A DNA stretch of 64,000 nucleotides from Lachnospiraceae bacterium (GTDB lineage Bacteria > Bacillota > Clostridia > Lachnospirales > Lachnospiraceae). The translations under genes were made by a program, and so were the position numbers. Location: NCBI GenBank assembly GCA_015057275.1, contig SVEO01000010.1:1-64000 (forward strand), given 5' to 3'. The notes below the pieces were generated by a model. That model did not search any database, was not told the origin of the DNA, and saw only the letters and a program-made list of their open reading frames with translations. Positions 1 through 8,916 of this stretch are shown one piece after another (position 1 is the stretch's first letter; each line of letters starts with the position of its first letter).

Positions 1-3000
1 TTGCCTCAACCGTTCCTAATAAGGAAATTGTAACTTCATCTACCGTGGTTCCGTTGAATGGATTCTCCATCTGTACATAGTTTGTATATCCGGTATCTCC
101 GGCACCGCTATAGGTTACTGTTACATTATTACGGTTAACGGTTGCTGCTCCTACCATTGTTCCGGTTAATGTTCCGGTAATTGTGTCATAGAACTTTGTT
201 CCGTTCGAGATATAGTATGCAATCGGTTCAGAAGTTTCTTCTTCTACCTGATTCTGTGTAAAGTTTGCTACAACTGTTGTGTTCGCACTGAGCGAGCTAA
301 TTGTATACGTAGCGGATGTGCTTACGACAGAACCTCCAACCGTCCAGTTCTTAAAGGTATAACCGTTGTTTGCTGTTGCTTTTAAGGTTACACTTGCACC
401 TTTTTCATAAGTACCTGCGCCGCTTACACTGCCGCCTGCACTCGGGCTTGCTGTTGCTGATACAGTATAGGTTACCGTTGTCGAAGTAGATTTTTCAAAA
501 ACTGCCGTATAGGTTGCTGCGCTCGAAGCGGTAAATGTATAGACTTCATTTGTGCTTACGGTATTTCCGCTTGCATCCTGCCATTTTACAAAAGTATAAC
601 CTTCTGTTGCTCTGGCAATGATAGTTGCCTCATTTCCTGTAATTACAGTTTCCGGTCCATACAGTGTACCCGCTCCGGAAATATTAGACTGTAAAGTCAA
701 AGTAACTGAATTAAAATCACCATTGTTATAGTTTCCGCCATTTGCAAGAATTGCAATTTCTGAACTATCTAAAACACCTTCATAAATATAAAGTTCGTCA
801 TATGCTGCATAAAACAGTCCGTCTGCTGACCATGGGTTAGCTGCAACATAAATACTGTAGTTGTTGGTATCAAAAATTTCACCTACAGCTAAATCCGAAA
901 TCTGTTCTTCACCGTTAATGTACAAATCAGCCTTGGCGCCATCTACGGTCAAGATTACATTGTTCCACTGTCCGGAGTTAGCCGCAGTAGAGGTTGTTGC
1001 ATTTGTCTGTGTGCCATCGACCTCTGACCATGTCTGAATACAACCATTGGAATTAACCGGTGTGTTCATCAAAATACTAGTCCAGTCACCACTGTCGCTA
1101 TTATATAAATAGAACATGGATGTATAGTTTCCGTGATAGTTATAGGTCTTCATCCAGAATGAAATTGTAAATTTGGTAGAACCAACCGGAATATCATTTG
1201 CCAGTTTTAATCCATAGCTTCCAGTTTGAATACTGGTTCCAGTCTTGCTGACACCATCTACTGTGTAGTTTTCCGCTGTATTATACTGTGGTACAGAAGC
1301 GGAAGCACCACCACCTGCAGCAACAATCGTTGCAGCACTATCATTTACCTGATTTGTAACATTCGAATCAAACGAATAATATGCCCAGAGTCTATCGTCC
1401 TTCTGCGGAACAAAAGTCTTTGTTGCAATCTGATCCTCGTCAATTTCAAATACTGCAACATAAGAAGCATCTCCTTTAACGGTAAAGGTATAGGAAGCCT
1501 TTGTGCTGACAATCGAGCTGCCAACCTTCCAACCTGCAAACTTATAATAACTAGCTGGCTTTGCTATAATGGTCATCTCTGTACCGATAATAACATCTTT
1601 AGCTCCGCCAGTTACCGTACCTTTACTAGAATCTTCAGAAGTAACTGTTACATCTACAAACTGTGATTCGCTAAGGAAATAAGCTGTCAGTGTTGTATCT
1701 TCTTTCACCTTAAAGGTATAAGAAGCGCTGGTGCTTACAATTTCTCCATCCGAATTTTTCCAGTATGCAAAACGATATCCGCTGTTTGGTGTTGCCACAA
1801 CAGTAACAGTTTTTCCGGCATTAACCGTTTCACTTGGACCGGTAACACTACCAAAACCGACAGCTTTTACCGTAATGGTGCATGGCTCACCGCCAGATAC
1901 CATACTATCAAAATCATTTTCTGTTAATGCTACGTCCATGACGATGAATTCACTCGTTTTGGTGCTTGCAGAGCCCCAAGACCAGCCACCATTCGCATCA
2001 CTGAAAGTATCATTTCCTGTACCCAAAGAAATGTAGTCACATGATTGAATAAAACTGAGCAAGATTGAGCTGCATGCATATGAATTAATCAATGTTGCAT
2101 CCTCAAATACTTGAACTGAAGAATCTGTTACTACCACAGAATACAGATGTTCCGTTCCATCCGGAGTCCAAGTTTTCTCTACGCTATCAAAATAGTTTCC
2201 ATTCCAATCATTTAAATGGATACCGCCATTTGCTGTAATCGTAAAGAATCCGACACTTGTATAGAAAGTAAATAATGTCTTGTAATCATAATCCGCTGTT
2301 TCATTAATCGTCATATATGCGCTAACAGTAATTGCTTCCGCATCAGAACCCTTTAACGGATTTGTCATTCTGACATAATTTGTCGGTGCTGCATCTCCTG
2401 CAGTTCCGCGAACAATAATGCCTTCATTATCTACCGATGTGCTTCCATATAAGGTAGCAATTGTCTTACCGGTGCTGTCTAATGTATCATAAAACTTGGA
2501 GCCATCGGACAAATAATCCGCAACATAACTAGCAGAAAGTGGTTCAAAATAGGCTGTAACTGTCTGGCTCTTGTACGCACGCATCGTATAAGTTGCAGAC
2601 TCACTCAAAACATTATTGCTGCTGTCTTTCCAAGCTACAAAACGACTGCCGCCAACCGGTGTTGCAACTAAAGTCACCTGCGAACCTGCACTTACCGTAC
2701 CGCCGCCACTTACTGTTCCGTAAGAAGTATTGTTCGATGCAACGGTAATCGTTGGTCTTGTCTCATTTGTAAACATTGCAGTTAATGTCATGTTTTTCGA
2801 AGCTTTAAATGTATAGGAAGCACTGGTGCTTACAACATTATCACTATCATCAACCCAATGAATAAAACTATAACCACTCTTCGCAGTTGCTCTTACTGTC
2901 ACAGAGTTTCCGCTGTTTACGGTGCCGCCACCGCTCACCGTACCATAGGAAGTATTATTTGATGACACTTTAATAGAATAACCCGGCGCAGCATACTGCT

Positions 3001-4414
3001 CGGTACGCTTTGCCCAACGCTGTAACTGTGTACTCGTATCATTACCAGTCAATACAACCGTTGCTTTACTGTTTTCTGCATCCCATGCTTCCATCAATGT
3101 ATAGCGTTCGGTCACGCTTCCCACTTTAACCGTTACGGTATTATCACCGGAGAAGCTCCATGTACCGGTTCCACTGATTCCGGAAATGGTTGCTGTATAA
3201 TCAGAATTCAGCTTCATCTCAACCGAGGTCAAGGTTCTCGCTAATGTCTCTTTATTGTCATGGAAAGCAATACGCTCATACTTACCTGCTGCATCAGCAA
3301 CTGTCATAGTACCGATTGTTTCACCAACATACGGTTCCGGACTGATTACCGGCCAGCCATCCTCATTCCATGTCATCTGATGAATAAAGGAGTAAGGCGC
3401 ACCTTCGTTACCATTAACACGTGCATGTGATACATAAATCCACTTGTCATTCTCTTCATAAATATCACAATGACCGACTGCCCACCAACCGGTGCCGTTG
3501 TTGAATTTATAATTTGCAGTTAATTTGTAACCTGTCGTCTCTCCTGCGTTAATCATAGAAACGCCATCCTGGTCTACATATGTTCCGTTAATTGTTTTAC
3601 TTCTGCCGACACGTACATGATAACTTCCACCGCCACCACGTTCCGGTCCAAATAAGTTATCATAGGATACAAACAAATAGTAATAACCATCATGATAACG
3701 GATAACCGGAGCTTCTACAGCACCACTGTCAATGGAAGATGGTCTGCTGGCAATCAGCGTACCCTCATCTCCGCTTGTCTTCAAAAATCCGGTACTGCTG
3801 TTCAACTGTACCACGCGGATACCGCCGAAGAATGAGCCGTAGGACATCCACATATTACCGCTTTGATCATACTCAATGCTGGCATCAATACCGTTCATCC
3901 AACTTGACATACCAATATATGTCTGAAGAACAATTCCCGCATATGTAAACGGTCCTGCCGGATTTGTTGCCTTCGCTAAGGCAATACATGAATTTTGGGT
4001 ACCACCTGCTGAACAGCTGTAGTACATCCAATATTCATTGCCTACCTGAATAACCTCCGGTGCCCAAATGTTACTTGTTGCATTATTTGTTGCACTCATA
4101 ACAGCCGACACTTTGAGTTCATCGTCATGTGATGCCGCAAAGTCACTGACATAGGTCCAATTTACCAAGTCAGTGGATGTACGCAGCTCCACACCCCATC
4201 CGATAATACCGGTCGAATACATATAATATGTTTTCCCCGACTTCAAGATTACCGGGTCATGAACACTTGCATATGCGCTATTATTCACATAGTTTACATT
4301 TGGATTACTGACTGCAGCGGATACATATTGCAATCCGATGTTTTCCAAAGAAAAACTAAGTGCCATAATAAAGGTCAATACAAATGCTATGACTCTCATT
4401 CCTTTCTTCTTCAC
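1..4414 (-). CDS. Secreted multimodular GH43 arabinanase-like enzyme (3' end beyond window)
   Basis: The start is GTG at 4414, six bases after a GGAGGT site (4421-4426). The frame stays open for 1471 codons and leaves the window, so the C-terminus is unseen. A signal peptide covers about residues 1-34 and ends in VSAA. Residues about 40-420 form a GH43 five-bladed propeller with all three acidic residues: D53 in VHDPV, D177 in NGIDAS and E234 in VEAPVI, plus the IWAPEV motif. This points to endo-1,5-alpha-L-arabinanase activity on pectic arabinan outside the cell. After a beta-sandwich (about 420-475) come six roughly 70-residue InlB-B-like repeats (GxVxGxGxY...GYxFxxW...TxTAxF), arranged as three cassettes of two repeats plus one LamG-like domain; the last LamG is cut by the edge. 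A wall anchor or S-layer domain may lie further on. Substrate is inferred from motifs only. Confidence 0.87.
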   Translation of the reverse strand, partial: MKKKGMRVIAFVLTFIMALSFSLENIGLQYVSAAVSNPNVNYVNNSAYASVHDPVILKSGKTYYMYSTGIIGWGVELRTSTDLVNWTYVSDFAASHDDELKVSAVMSATNNATSNIWAPEVIQVGNEYWMYYSCSAGGTQNSCIALAKATNPAGPFTYAGIVLQTYIGMSSWMNGIDASIEYDQSGNMWMSYGSFFGGIRVVQLNSSTGFLKTSGDEGTLIASRPSSIDSGAVEAPVIRYHDGYYYLFVSYDNLFGPERGGGGSYHVRVGRSKTINGTYVDQDGVSMINAGETTGYKLTANYKFNNGTGWWAVGHCDIYEENDKWIYVSHARVNGNEGAPYSFIHQMTWNEDGWPVISPEPYVGETIGTMTVADAAGKYERIAFHDNKETLARTLTSVEMKLNSDYTATISGISGTGTWSFSGDNTVTVKVGSVTERYTLMEAWDAENSKATVVLTGNDTSTQLQRWAKRTEQYAAPGYSIKVSSNNTSYGTVSGGGTVNSGNSVTVRATAKSGYSFIHWVDDSDNVVSTSASYTFKASKNMTLTAMFTNETRPTITVASNNTSYGTVSGGGTVSAGSQVTLVATPVGGSRFVAWKDSSNNVLSESATYTMRAYKSQTVTAYFEPLSASYVADYLSDGSKFYDTLDSTGKTIATLYGSTSVDNEGIIVRGTAGDAAPTNYVRMTNPLKGSDAEAITVSAYMTINETADYDYKTLFTFYTSVGFFTITANGGIHLNDWNGNYFDSVEKTWTPDGTEHLYSVVVTDSSVQVFEDATLINSYACSSILLSFIQSCDYISLGTGNDTFSDANGGWSWGSASTKTSEFIVMDVALTENDFDSMVSGGEPCTITVKAVGFGSVTGPSETVNAGKTVTVVATPNSGYRFAYWKNSDGEIVSTSASYTFKVKEDTTLTAYFLSESQFVDVTVTSEDSSKGTVTGGAKDVIIGTEMTIIAKPASYYKFAGWKVGSSIVSTKASYTFTVKGDASYVAVFEIDEDQIATKTFVPQKDDRLWAYYSFDSNVTNQVNDSAATIVAAGGGASASVPQYNTAENYTVDGVSKTGTSIQTGSYGLKLANDIPVGSTKFTISFWMKTYNYHGNYTSMFYLYNSDSGDWTSILMNTPVNSNGCIQTWSEVDGTQTNATTSTAANSGQWNNVILTVDGAKADLYINGEEQISDLAVGEIFDTNNYSIYVAANPWSADGLFYAAYDELYIYEGVLDSSEIAILANGGNYNNGDFNSVTLTLQSNISGAGTLYGPETVITGNEATIIARATEGYTFVKWQDASGNTVSTNEVYTFTASSAATYTAVFEKSTSTTVTYTVSATASPSAGGSVSGAGTYEKGASVTLKATANNGYTFKNWTVGGSVVSTSATYTISSLSANTTVVANFTQNQVEEETSEPIAYYISNGTKFYDTITGTLTGTMVGAATVNRNNVTVTYSGAGDTGYTNYVQMENPFNGTTVDEVTISLLGTVEA

Positions 4415-4426
4415 AATGTTACCTCC

Positions 4427-4501
4427 TAAAAAAAAATAATACTGCACTTTCTTATTGAATTTAATGAATTTTTTACCAATAAGAAAGCCAATTTCCGTCT
4501 T
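4427..4501 (-). promoter_or_regulatory. 5' UTR of the GH43 gene with an 11-bp inverted repeat
   Basis: The leader between the -10 box and the GGAGGT site contains the arms CTTTCTTATTG (4447-4457 on the plus strand) and CAATAAGAAAG (4477-4487), a perfect 11-bp inverted repeat with a 19-base loop. On the coding strand a run of nine T follows at 4436-4428. It could be an mRNA hairpin (stability or attenuation) or a repressor operator close to the start of transcription. Function is not shown by the sequence. Confidence 0.5.
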
Positions 4502-4530
4502 ATTATATAACAAAATTATCCTATTGTCAA
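4502..4530 (-). promoter_or_regulatory. Sigma-A promoter of the GH43 gene
   Basis: A perfect TTGACA (4530-4525) and a perfect TATAAT (4507-4502) are separated by 17 bases on the minus strand. Transcription should begin near 4495, giving a leader of about 80 bases before the GTG start. This is one of the closest matches to consensus in the window. Confidence 0.8.
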
Positions 4531-4611
4531 TCGCTATGCATAAATTTTACATAATATCCGGTATTTTTTTGATTGTTTTTGTTTATTTTTACAACATTAA
4601 TTGCTTTGTAC

Positions 4612-4641
4612 AAAAAAAGACAAACCATTGTGGCTTGTCTC
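4612..4641 (-). terminator. Intrinsic terminator of the cysE-to-sigH operon
   Basis: Directly after the sigH stop the minus strand reads AGACAAGCC, a short loop and GGTTTGTCT, followed by seven T. It should end the transcript that starts at the cysteine T-box. Confidence 0.85.
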
Positions 4642-4646
4642 TTTGC

Positions 4647-5234
4647 TTATTTCAGTTCTTTTAATATTTTTATAGCTTTCGCCTTGATGCGTTGAATCGC
4701 ATTGTCAATGGATTTCGGACTGCGGTCAAACCGATTAGCGATTTCCAGATAACCGACCCCCTCCAAATATAATAAGTAAACCTCATGCTCAAAGGTACTT
4801 AATTCTTCTTTCAATCTCTTCTTGATTTCCGCGACATTCTCTCGGTCAATGAAAATCTGCTCCGGATTTGCCTCCGAATCGTGATAATCAGCAATATTTT
4901 CTGACTCTATACCATCACTATAGTTTGAAATGGACACGTAATTATTCAATGGTACATTTTTCTTGCGCATCGAGGAATTAATCGCCGTATACATCTGGCG
5001 AGCAATACAGATCTCTGCGAAGGTAGAAAACGATGCTTCCTTTCCCTGTTCAAAATCGCGCACCGCTTTATAAAGACCAATCATGCCCTCTTGAATCAAA
5101 TCATCAGTATCGCCGCCGACCAAAAACATTGAGCGTGCCTTCCTGCGCACCTGTCCTTTGTATTTTTCAAAAATCGCATCCATTGCATCGGCATTGCCTT
5201 GCCGGATTTGCGCAATCAACTGTTCATCCTGCAT
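4647..5234 (-). CDS. sigH: RNA polymerase sigma-H (Spo0H-type) factor
   Basis: This 195-residue sigma-70 family factor has region 2 (about residues 20-95, with DDLIQEGMIGLYKAV) and a C-terminal region 4 helix-turn-helix (about 135-190, with YLEIANRFDRSPKSIDNA). In spore formers SigH drives early sporulation and stationary-phase genes. Length and the position after rlmB match sigH; the yacP gene found between them in Bacillus is absent. It begins with ATG after AGGAGG, 25 bases past the rlmB stop, and is the last gene of the cysE operon. A family-level alternative is a general SigH/ECF-like factor, but synteny favours Spo0H. Confidence 0.9.
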   Translation of the reverse strand: MQDEQLIAQIRQGNADAMDAIFEKYKGQVRRKARSMFLVGGDTDDLIQEGMIGLYKAVRDFEQGKEASFSTFAEICIARQMYTAINSSMRKKNVPLNNYVSISNYSDGIESENIADYHDSEANPEQIFIDRENVAEIKKRLKEELSTFEHEVYLLYLEGVGYLEIANRFDRSPKSIDNAIQRIKAKAIKILKELK

Positions 5235-5259
5235 GTTTCAATCTAACCTCCTGCGTCGG

Positions 5260-6030
5260 TTATTTCACTCCCAAGCGCTGTCTGACAATTTCATACGCCA
5301 ATACCCCCGCTGCCACGGAAGCATTCAACGAATCAATATCGCCATTCATCGGAATTGATGTGATAAAGTCACAGTTTTCTTTTACCAGACGGCTGACACC
5401 TTCTCCCTCGTTGCCGATGACTAGGCCGATGGAGCCGGTCAAATTCTGGCGGTACATCACTTCGCCACCCATATCCGCGCAAACAAACCACATGCCGCGG
5501 TCTTTTAATTCTTTCATCGTCGCAGAAATGTTTGTAACCTTCGCTACCGGTGTGTGATAAATCGCCCCGGCACTTGCTTTAGCCGCGGTCGGTGTTAAGC
5601 CTGCTGCTCTACGCTTCGGAATAATGACACCATGGGCCCCTGCAAGATTCGCGGTACGAATAATTGCACCGAGATTGTGCGGGTCTTCAATATTATCAAG
5701 CAAAATAAAGAATGGCGCCTCGCCACGCTTTTCTGCCAGCTTGAACATATCCTCAATCTCCGCGTATTTGTATGCCGCAGCAACTGCAATTACGCCCTGG
5801 TGCTTACCCGTCGTGGAAAGTTGGTCTAACCGCTCCTTTTTCACATATTGTACAAGTGTATCCTGCTTCTTCGCCTCGCGTAAAATCGAATGCACCGGAC
5901 CATCCTGACAGCCATCTAACACAAATAGCTTGTCAATGGTCTTGCCGGCACGAAATGCCTCTAAAATCGCATTCCTGCCCTCAATATAATTCGTTTCTAT
6001 TGCTTCATTTTCTTTTTTCATTTCGCTCAT
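5260..6030 (-). CDS. rlmB: 23S rRNA (guanosine-2'-O-)-methyltransferase RlmB, SpoU family
   Basis: RlmB methylates the ribose of a conserved 23S rRNA guanosine using S-adenosylmethionine. The N-terminal substrate-binding domain (YIEGRNAILEAFR) is followed by the SPOUT knot domain with the family motifs LLDNIEDPHNLGAIIRTA, IGNEGEGVSRL and IPMNGDIDSLNASVA. I chose ATG at 6030 (256 residues): the reading frame extends upstream to 6084, but that codon is TTG without a ribosome binding site and lies inside mrnC. A GTG at 6048 is possible. If 6030 is right, mrnC and rlmB are separated by 25 bases. It belongs to the cysE operon. Confidence 0.88.
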   Translation of the reverse strand: MSEMKKENEAIETNYIEGRNAILEAFRAGKTIDKLFVLDGCQDGPVHSILREAKKQDTLVQYVKKERLDQLSTTGKHQGVIAVAAAYKYAEIEDMFKLAEKRGEAPFFILLDNIEDPHNLGAIIRTANLAGAHGVIIPKRRAAGLTPTAAKASAGAIYHTPVAKVTNISATMKELKDRGMWFVCADMGGEVMYRQNLTGSIGLVIGNEGEGVSRLVKENCDFITSIPMNGDIDSLNASVAAGVLAYEIVRQRLGVK

Positions 6031-6055
6031 TGTGTGATTTTTCACTCTTTCTTCT

Positions 6056-6493
6056 TTATTTTTGCTCAGATGCTTGCCAAACAATTTCGCACCCGCGGTA
6101 AATCAATTCCAACATGCGCTCGGTCTGACCTGTAATATAGAGCCAACCAATCAATGCTTCAAAGCCGCTGGCCTTGCGATAATCCGAAACAGTTGCATTT
6201 TTTGCGATCGTGCCGGACTGCGCATTGCGGCCACGGCGATAGACGCTTGCTTCTTCCGATGTCAGTTCTTCAAGCATACCCATAATCATCTGCCTTTGGG
6301 TTGCTGCCTTTACAAGCTGTGAGCTTTCTTTGTGCAGTTTATGCGGTGGACGGTTGCCATTACCGATTACATATGTGCGAATCACAACTTCATAAATACT
6401 GTCGCCGATGTATGCCAGCGTAAGCGGCGAATAGCTTAGCGGGTCCACCTCTTTGCAATTAAACTTTTCTTTAATAATGTCAAATAATTCCAT
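6056..6493 (-). CDS. mrnC: Mini-ribonuclease III
   Basis: At 145 residues this is an RNase III catalytic domain without the double-stranded RNA-binding domain, the hallmark of Mini-III. The metal-binding acids are visible in YIGDSIYEV and GFEALIGWLY. In Bacillus the enzyme matures both ends of 23S rRNA. The N-terminus lies in the typical PLSYSPLTLAYIGD context. It starts with ATG after AAGGTG, 10 bases after the cysS stop, and sits between cysS and rlmB as in many Firmicutes. Confidence 0.92.
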   Translation of the reverse strand: MELFDIIKEKFNCKEVDPLSYSPLTLAYIGDSIYEVVIRTYVIGNGNRPPHKLHKESSQLVKAATQRQMIMGMLEELTSEEASVYRRGRNAQSGTIAKNATVSDYRKASGFEALIGWLYITGQTERMLELIYRGCEIVWQASEQK

Positions 6494-6502
6494 TTTTTCA
6501 CC

Positions 6503-7909
6503 TTAGATGCACTTCCATACAACGCCTTCTCTTGTGTCCTTTAATTCAATACCACGGGCAAGCAGTTCATTTCTGATTTCGTCCGCTCTGGCAAAGTTCT
6601 TTTCTTTCTTTGCTTGCGTTCTCTGGGCAATCAAATCCTCAATTTCTGCGTCAAGCATATCCGCTTCCTGTTCGGTAATAATACCAAGGATGTCACATAA
6701 TGCCTGCAGCTTGTCCTCAAGCGCCTGATAAAATGCCTTTGTCTGACCGTTTGCAGTCACTACATTGACATATTTTACAAGCTCAAACAATACAGAAATA
6801 GCATCCGCCGTGTTAAAGTCATCTTCCATTGCTGCTTCAAATTTTTCACGGAACACATCAGTATCTGCCACCATTTTCTGTTCATCAGCCGTCATTTCGC
6901 CGGCTTCCGTGGCATCTTTCTTACGGCGTAAAGAATCAAATGCGGTAAGAATACGCTCTAAACCATTCTTAGAAGCTTCCATCAAATCAGCGCTGAAGTT
7001 CAATGGACTTCTGTAGTGTGCGCTCAACATAAAGAAACGTAACACCTGCAAATCATATTTTTCAGCAATATCGCGCACAGTAAAGAAATTTCCGAGCGAC
7101 TTGCTCATCTTCTTGTTATCAATATTTAAGAATGCATTGTGCATCCAGTAATTTGCGAACGTTACATCATTGCAAGCTTCACTCTGTGCAATTTCATTTT
7201 CATGATGTGGGAAGATTAGGTCTTCACCACCGGCATGAATGTCGATACTTTCGCCGAGGTATTTCTTGGACATTACGGAGCATTCAATATGCCAACCCGG
7301 TCGGCCATCACTCCAGTCGGATTCCCAATAAGGTTCTCCTTCTTTTTTCGGCTTCCATAAAACGAAATCCATCGGGTCTTCTTTCTCATCCTCGCCGGCC
7401 ACCTTGATGGAACGGTGTCCTGCCTGCAAGTCATCCAAATTTTTCTTGGAAAGCTTGCCGTATTCCTTAAAGCTGTTCGTACGGAAGTAAACGGTGCCGT
7501 TTACTTCGTACGCATGACCTTTCTCAATTAATGTCTGAATCATATCCAGCATACCGCCGATTTCCTCGGTAGCAAGCGGGTGCTTGGTCGCCGGTTTCAC
7601 ATTCATACCGGCCATATCCTTTTTGCATTCCTCGATATAACGCTTGGAGATGACGTCGGAAGATACGCCTTCTTCGACTGCCTTGGCGATAATCTTGTCA
7701 TCTACGTCGGTAAAGTTGGAAACATAGTTCACTTCATAACCCTTGTATTCAAAATAACGACGCACCGTGTCGAATACAATCATCGGACGCGCATTACCGA
7801 TGTGAATGAGGTTGTAAACGGTTGGACCGCACACATACATACTCACCTTGCCTTCCTCAATCGGCACGAACTCGTCTTTTTTTCTTGTCAGTGTATTAAA
7901 AATTTTCAT
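6503..7909 (-). CDS. cysS: Cysteinyl-tRNA synthetase
   Basis: This class I synthetase charges tRNA-Cys. The 468 residues match the family. The zinc-ligand Cys is in MYVCGPTVYNLIHIGNARP, which also holds the HIGH-type motif; further zinc ligands are in HIECS and the GGEDLIFPHHENE block, and the KMSKS motif is KKMSKSLGN. A DALR/anticodon-binding helical region fills the C-terminus. I start at ATG 7909 (MKIFNTL), one base past the cysE stop; a longer frame to 7927 lies within cysE and is not needed. The ribosome binding site is weak (AGGA about 11 bases upstream), suggesting translational coupling to cysE. Controlled by the upstream T-box. Confidence 0.95.
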   Translation of the reverse strand: MKIFNTLTRKKDEFVPIEEGKVSMYVCGPTVYNLIHIGNARPMIVFDTVRRYFEYKGYEVNYVSNFTDVDDKIIAKAVEEGVSSDVISKRYIEECKKDMAGMNVKPATKHPLATEEIGGMLDMIQTLIEKGHAYEVNGTVYFRTNSFKEYGKLSKKNLDDLQAGHRSIKVAGEDEKEDPMDFVLWKPKKEGEPYWESDWSDGRPGWHIECSVMSKKYLGESIDIHAGGEDLIFPHHENEIAQSEACNDVTFANYWMHNAFLNIDNKKMSKSLGNFFTVRDIAEKYDLQVLRFFMLSAHYRSPLNFSADLMEASKNGLERILTAFDSLRRKKDATEAGEMTADEQKMVADTDVFREKFEAAMEDDFNTADAISVLFELVKYVNVVTANGQTKAFYQALEDKLQALCDILGIITEQEADMLDAEIEDLIAQRTQAKKEKNFARADEIRNELLARGIELKDTREGVVWKCI

Positions 7910-7910
7910 T

Positions 7911-8594
7911 TTATTTTTTATCCTCACTTTCTGCTTTCTTTAAGTTTTCTATTTTTTGTGTTAAAGAATCAAGTAACATCTTCATCTCTTCATTTTCTCT
8001 TGTGAGACGGTTGATATGATTCATCATTGGATCAGGTAAATGTACCTGGTCGAGGTCGTTGCGCGGAATCTTCACATTATCCATCTTCACGATTCTTCCC
8101 GGCACACCAACTACCGTACAATTCGGCGGCACCTCGGATAATACTACCGAACCGGCGCCGATTTTGGAGTTTTCGCCGATGGTAAACGAACCAAGCACTT
8201 TCGCGCCCGCGCTGACCATCACATTGTCACCGAGCGTCGGATGACGCTTGCCGTTTTCCTTGCCGGTACCGCCAAGTGTTACCCCCTGATATAAGGTAAC
8301 ATTATCGCCAAGAATGGCTGTTTCTCCAATCACAACTCCATGGCCGTGATCGATAAATAATCCTTTACCGATGGTTGCACCCGGATGGATTTCGATACCG
8401 GTCTTTCTTGCTGAGCGCTGTGATATCTTTCTCGCCCGATAAAATTTTCCTTTCAAATACAATTCATGTGCGCGTCTGTAATGCCAAATCGCCCAAAAGC
8501 ATGGATAAAGCAACGCTTCGCGCTCGGATTTCATTGCCGGATCACGCTCTTTAATGACCGCAGCCTGCTCCTTGAAATATTTATAAAAATTCAT
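7911..8594 (-). CDS. cysE: Serine O-acetyltransferase
   Basis: CysE acetylates serine to O-acetylserine, the first step of cysteine synthesis. The N-terminal helical domain is followed by the left-handed beta-helix with hexapeptide repeats and the catalytic block GIEIHPGATIGKGLFIDHG, then VVGVPGRIV. Residues about 195-227 form a charged, coiled-coil-like tail. The start is ATG 8594 after GGAGGT; an upstream in-frame extension to 8675 is T-box RNA, not protein. It is the first gene after the cysteine T-box, so both cysteine synthesis and cysteinyl-tRNA charging respond to uncharged tRNA-Cys. Confidence 0.95.
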   Translation of the reverse strand: MNFYKYFKEQAAVIKERDPAMKSEREALLYPCFWAIWHYRRAHELYLKGKFYRARKISQRSARKTGIEIHPGATIGKGLFIDHGHGVVIGETAILGDNVTLYQGVTLGGTGKENGKRHPTLGDNVMVSAGAKVLGSFTIGENSKIGAGSVVLSEVPPNCTVVGVPGRIVKMDNVKIPRNDLDQVHLPDPMMNHINRLTRENEEMKMLLDSLTQKIENLKKAESEDKK

Positions 8595-8604
8595 AGATAC
8601 CTCC

Positions 8605-8877
8605 ACAAACAAAAACCGCGTAATACTCCAATAAGAGACGAAGTATTTCCGCGGTTCCACTCTTTTACAAATCAAACATCTGATTTACACTCAAAACAGA
8701 TAACGGCTGTGACCGTGCCCGGCTAACAAATTCGCAATCATGCTCACCGGACCAGCTCCCGAATGCACTTCTTTTCCCACTCCACTCGGTTCTGCTTTCA
8801 GCCGCGGCAAAACCTCTCTGACAGCGAATGAAAAAATACTTTTTCGTTCAACGCTTTTAACTATTCTTTTCTTTAGT
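8605..8877 (-). promoter_or_regulatory. Cysteine T-box leader (tRNA-Cys-sensing antiterminator)
   Basis: This stretch of about 320 bases without a gene (8595-8916) holds a T-box and its promoter. The minus strand has the T-box motif GTGGAACCGCGG (8660-8649), a stem I region with AGAGAGG and GCTGAAAGCAGAACCGAGTGG, and the codon TGC at 8767-8765 in a plausible specifier loop (AAGTGCATT). TGC is a cysteine codon, matching the downstream cysE and cysS. The competing terminator pairs CCGCGGAAATACTT with AGTATTACGCGG and ends in TTTTTGTTT (about 8654-8608). Uncharged tRNA-Cys should favour read-through. Confidence 0.9.
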
Positions 8878-8906
8878 AGTCTATGAAATAAAATTATTTT
8901 TGTCAA
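8878..8906 (-). promoter_or_regulatory. Sigma-A promoter of the cysteine T-box operon
   Basis: TTGACA (8906-8901) and TAGACT (8883-8878) are spaced by 17 bases on the minus strand, just upstream of the T-box leader. The promoter ends 11 bases short of the ispF stop codon at 8917. Confidence 0.75.
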
Positions 8907-8916
8907 CTATAAATTT

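Noticed and set aside
1226-2036. Open frames of 60-146 codons on the plus strand opposite the GH43 gene
   Set aside because: They lie inside a 1471-codon frame with clear domains, have no ribosome binding sites and show skewed composition; they are shadows of its repeats.
265-2985. Repeated DNA in the GH43 gene that could suggest a CRISPR or tandem repeat array
   Set aside because: The repeats are about 210 bases, diverged at DNA level, in frame, and encode protein modules.
4455-4664. A 69-codon frame on the plus strand between GH43 and sigH
   Set aside because: AT-rich, hydrophobic by composition, overlaps the GH43 promoter and the sigH terminator, and no Shine-Dalgarno is present.
6031-6084. 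Longer N-terminus for RlmB starting at TTG 6084
   Set aside because: No ribosome binding site, overlaps mrnC, and the family domain begins after 6030.
8595-8906. Coding frames in the cysE leader (including the frame open to 8675 and one of 71 codons)
   Set aside because: The region is explained by T-box RNA with specifier, T-box motif and terminator.
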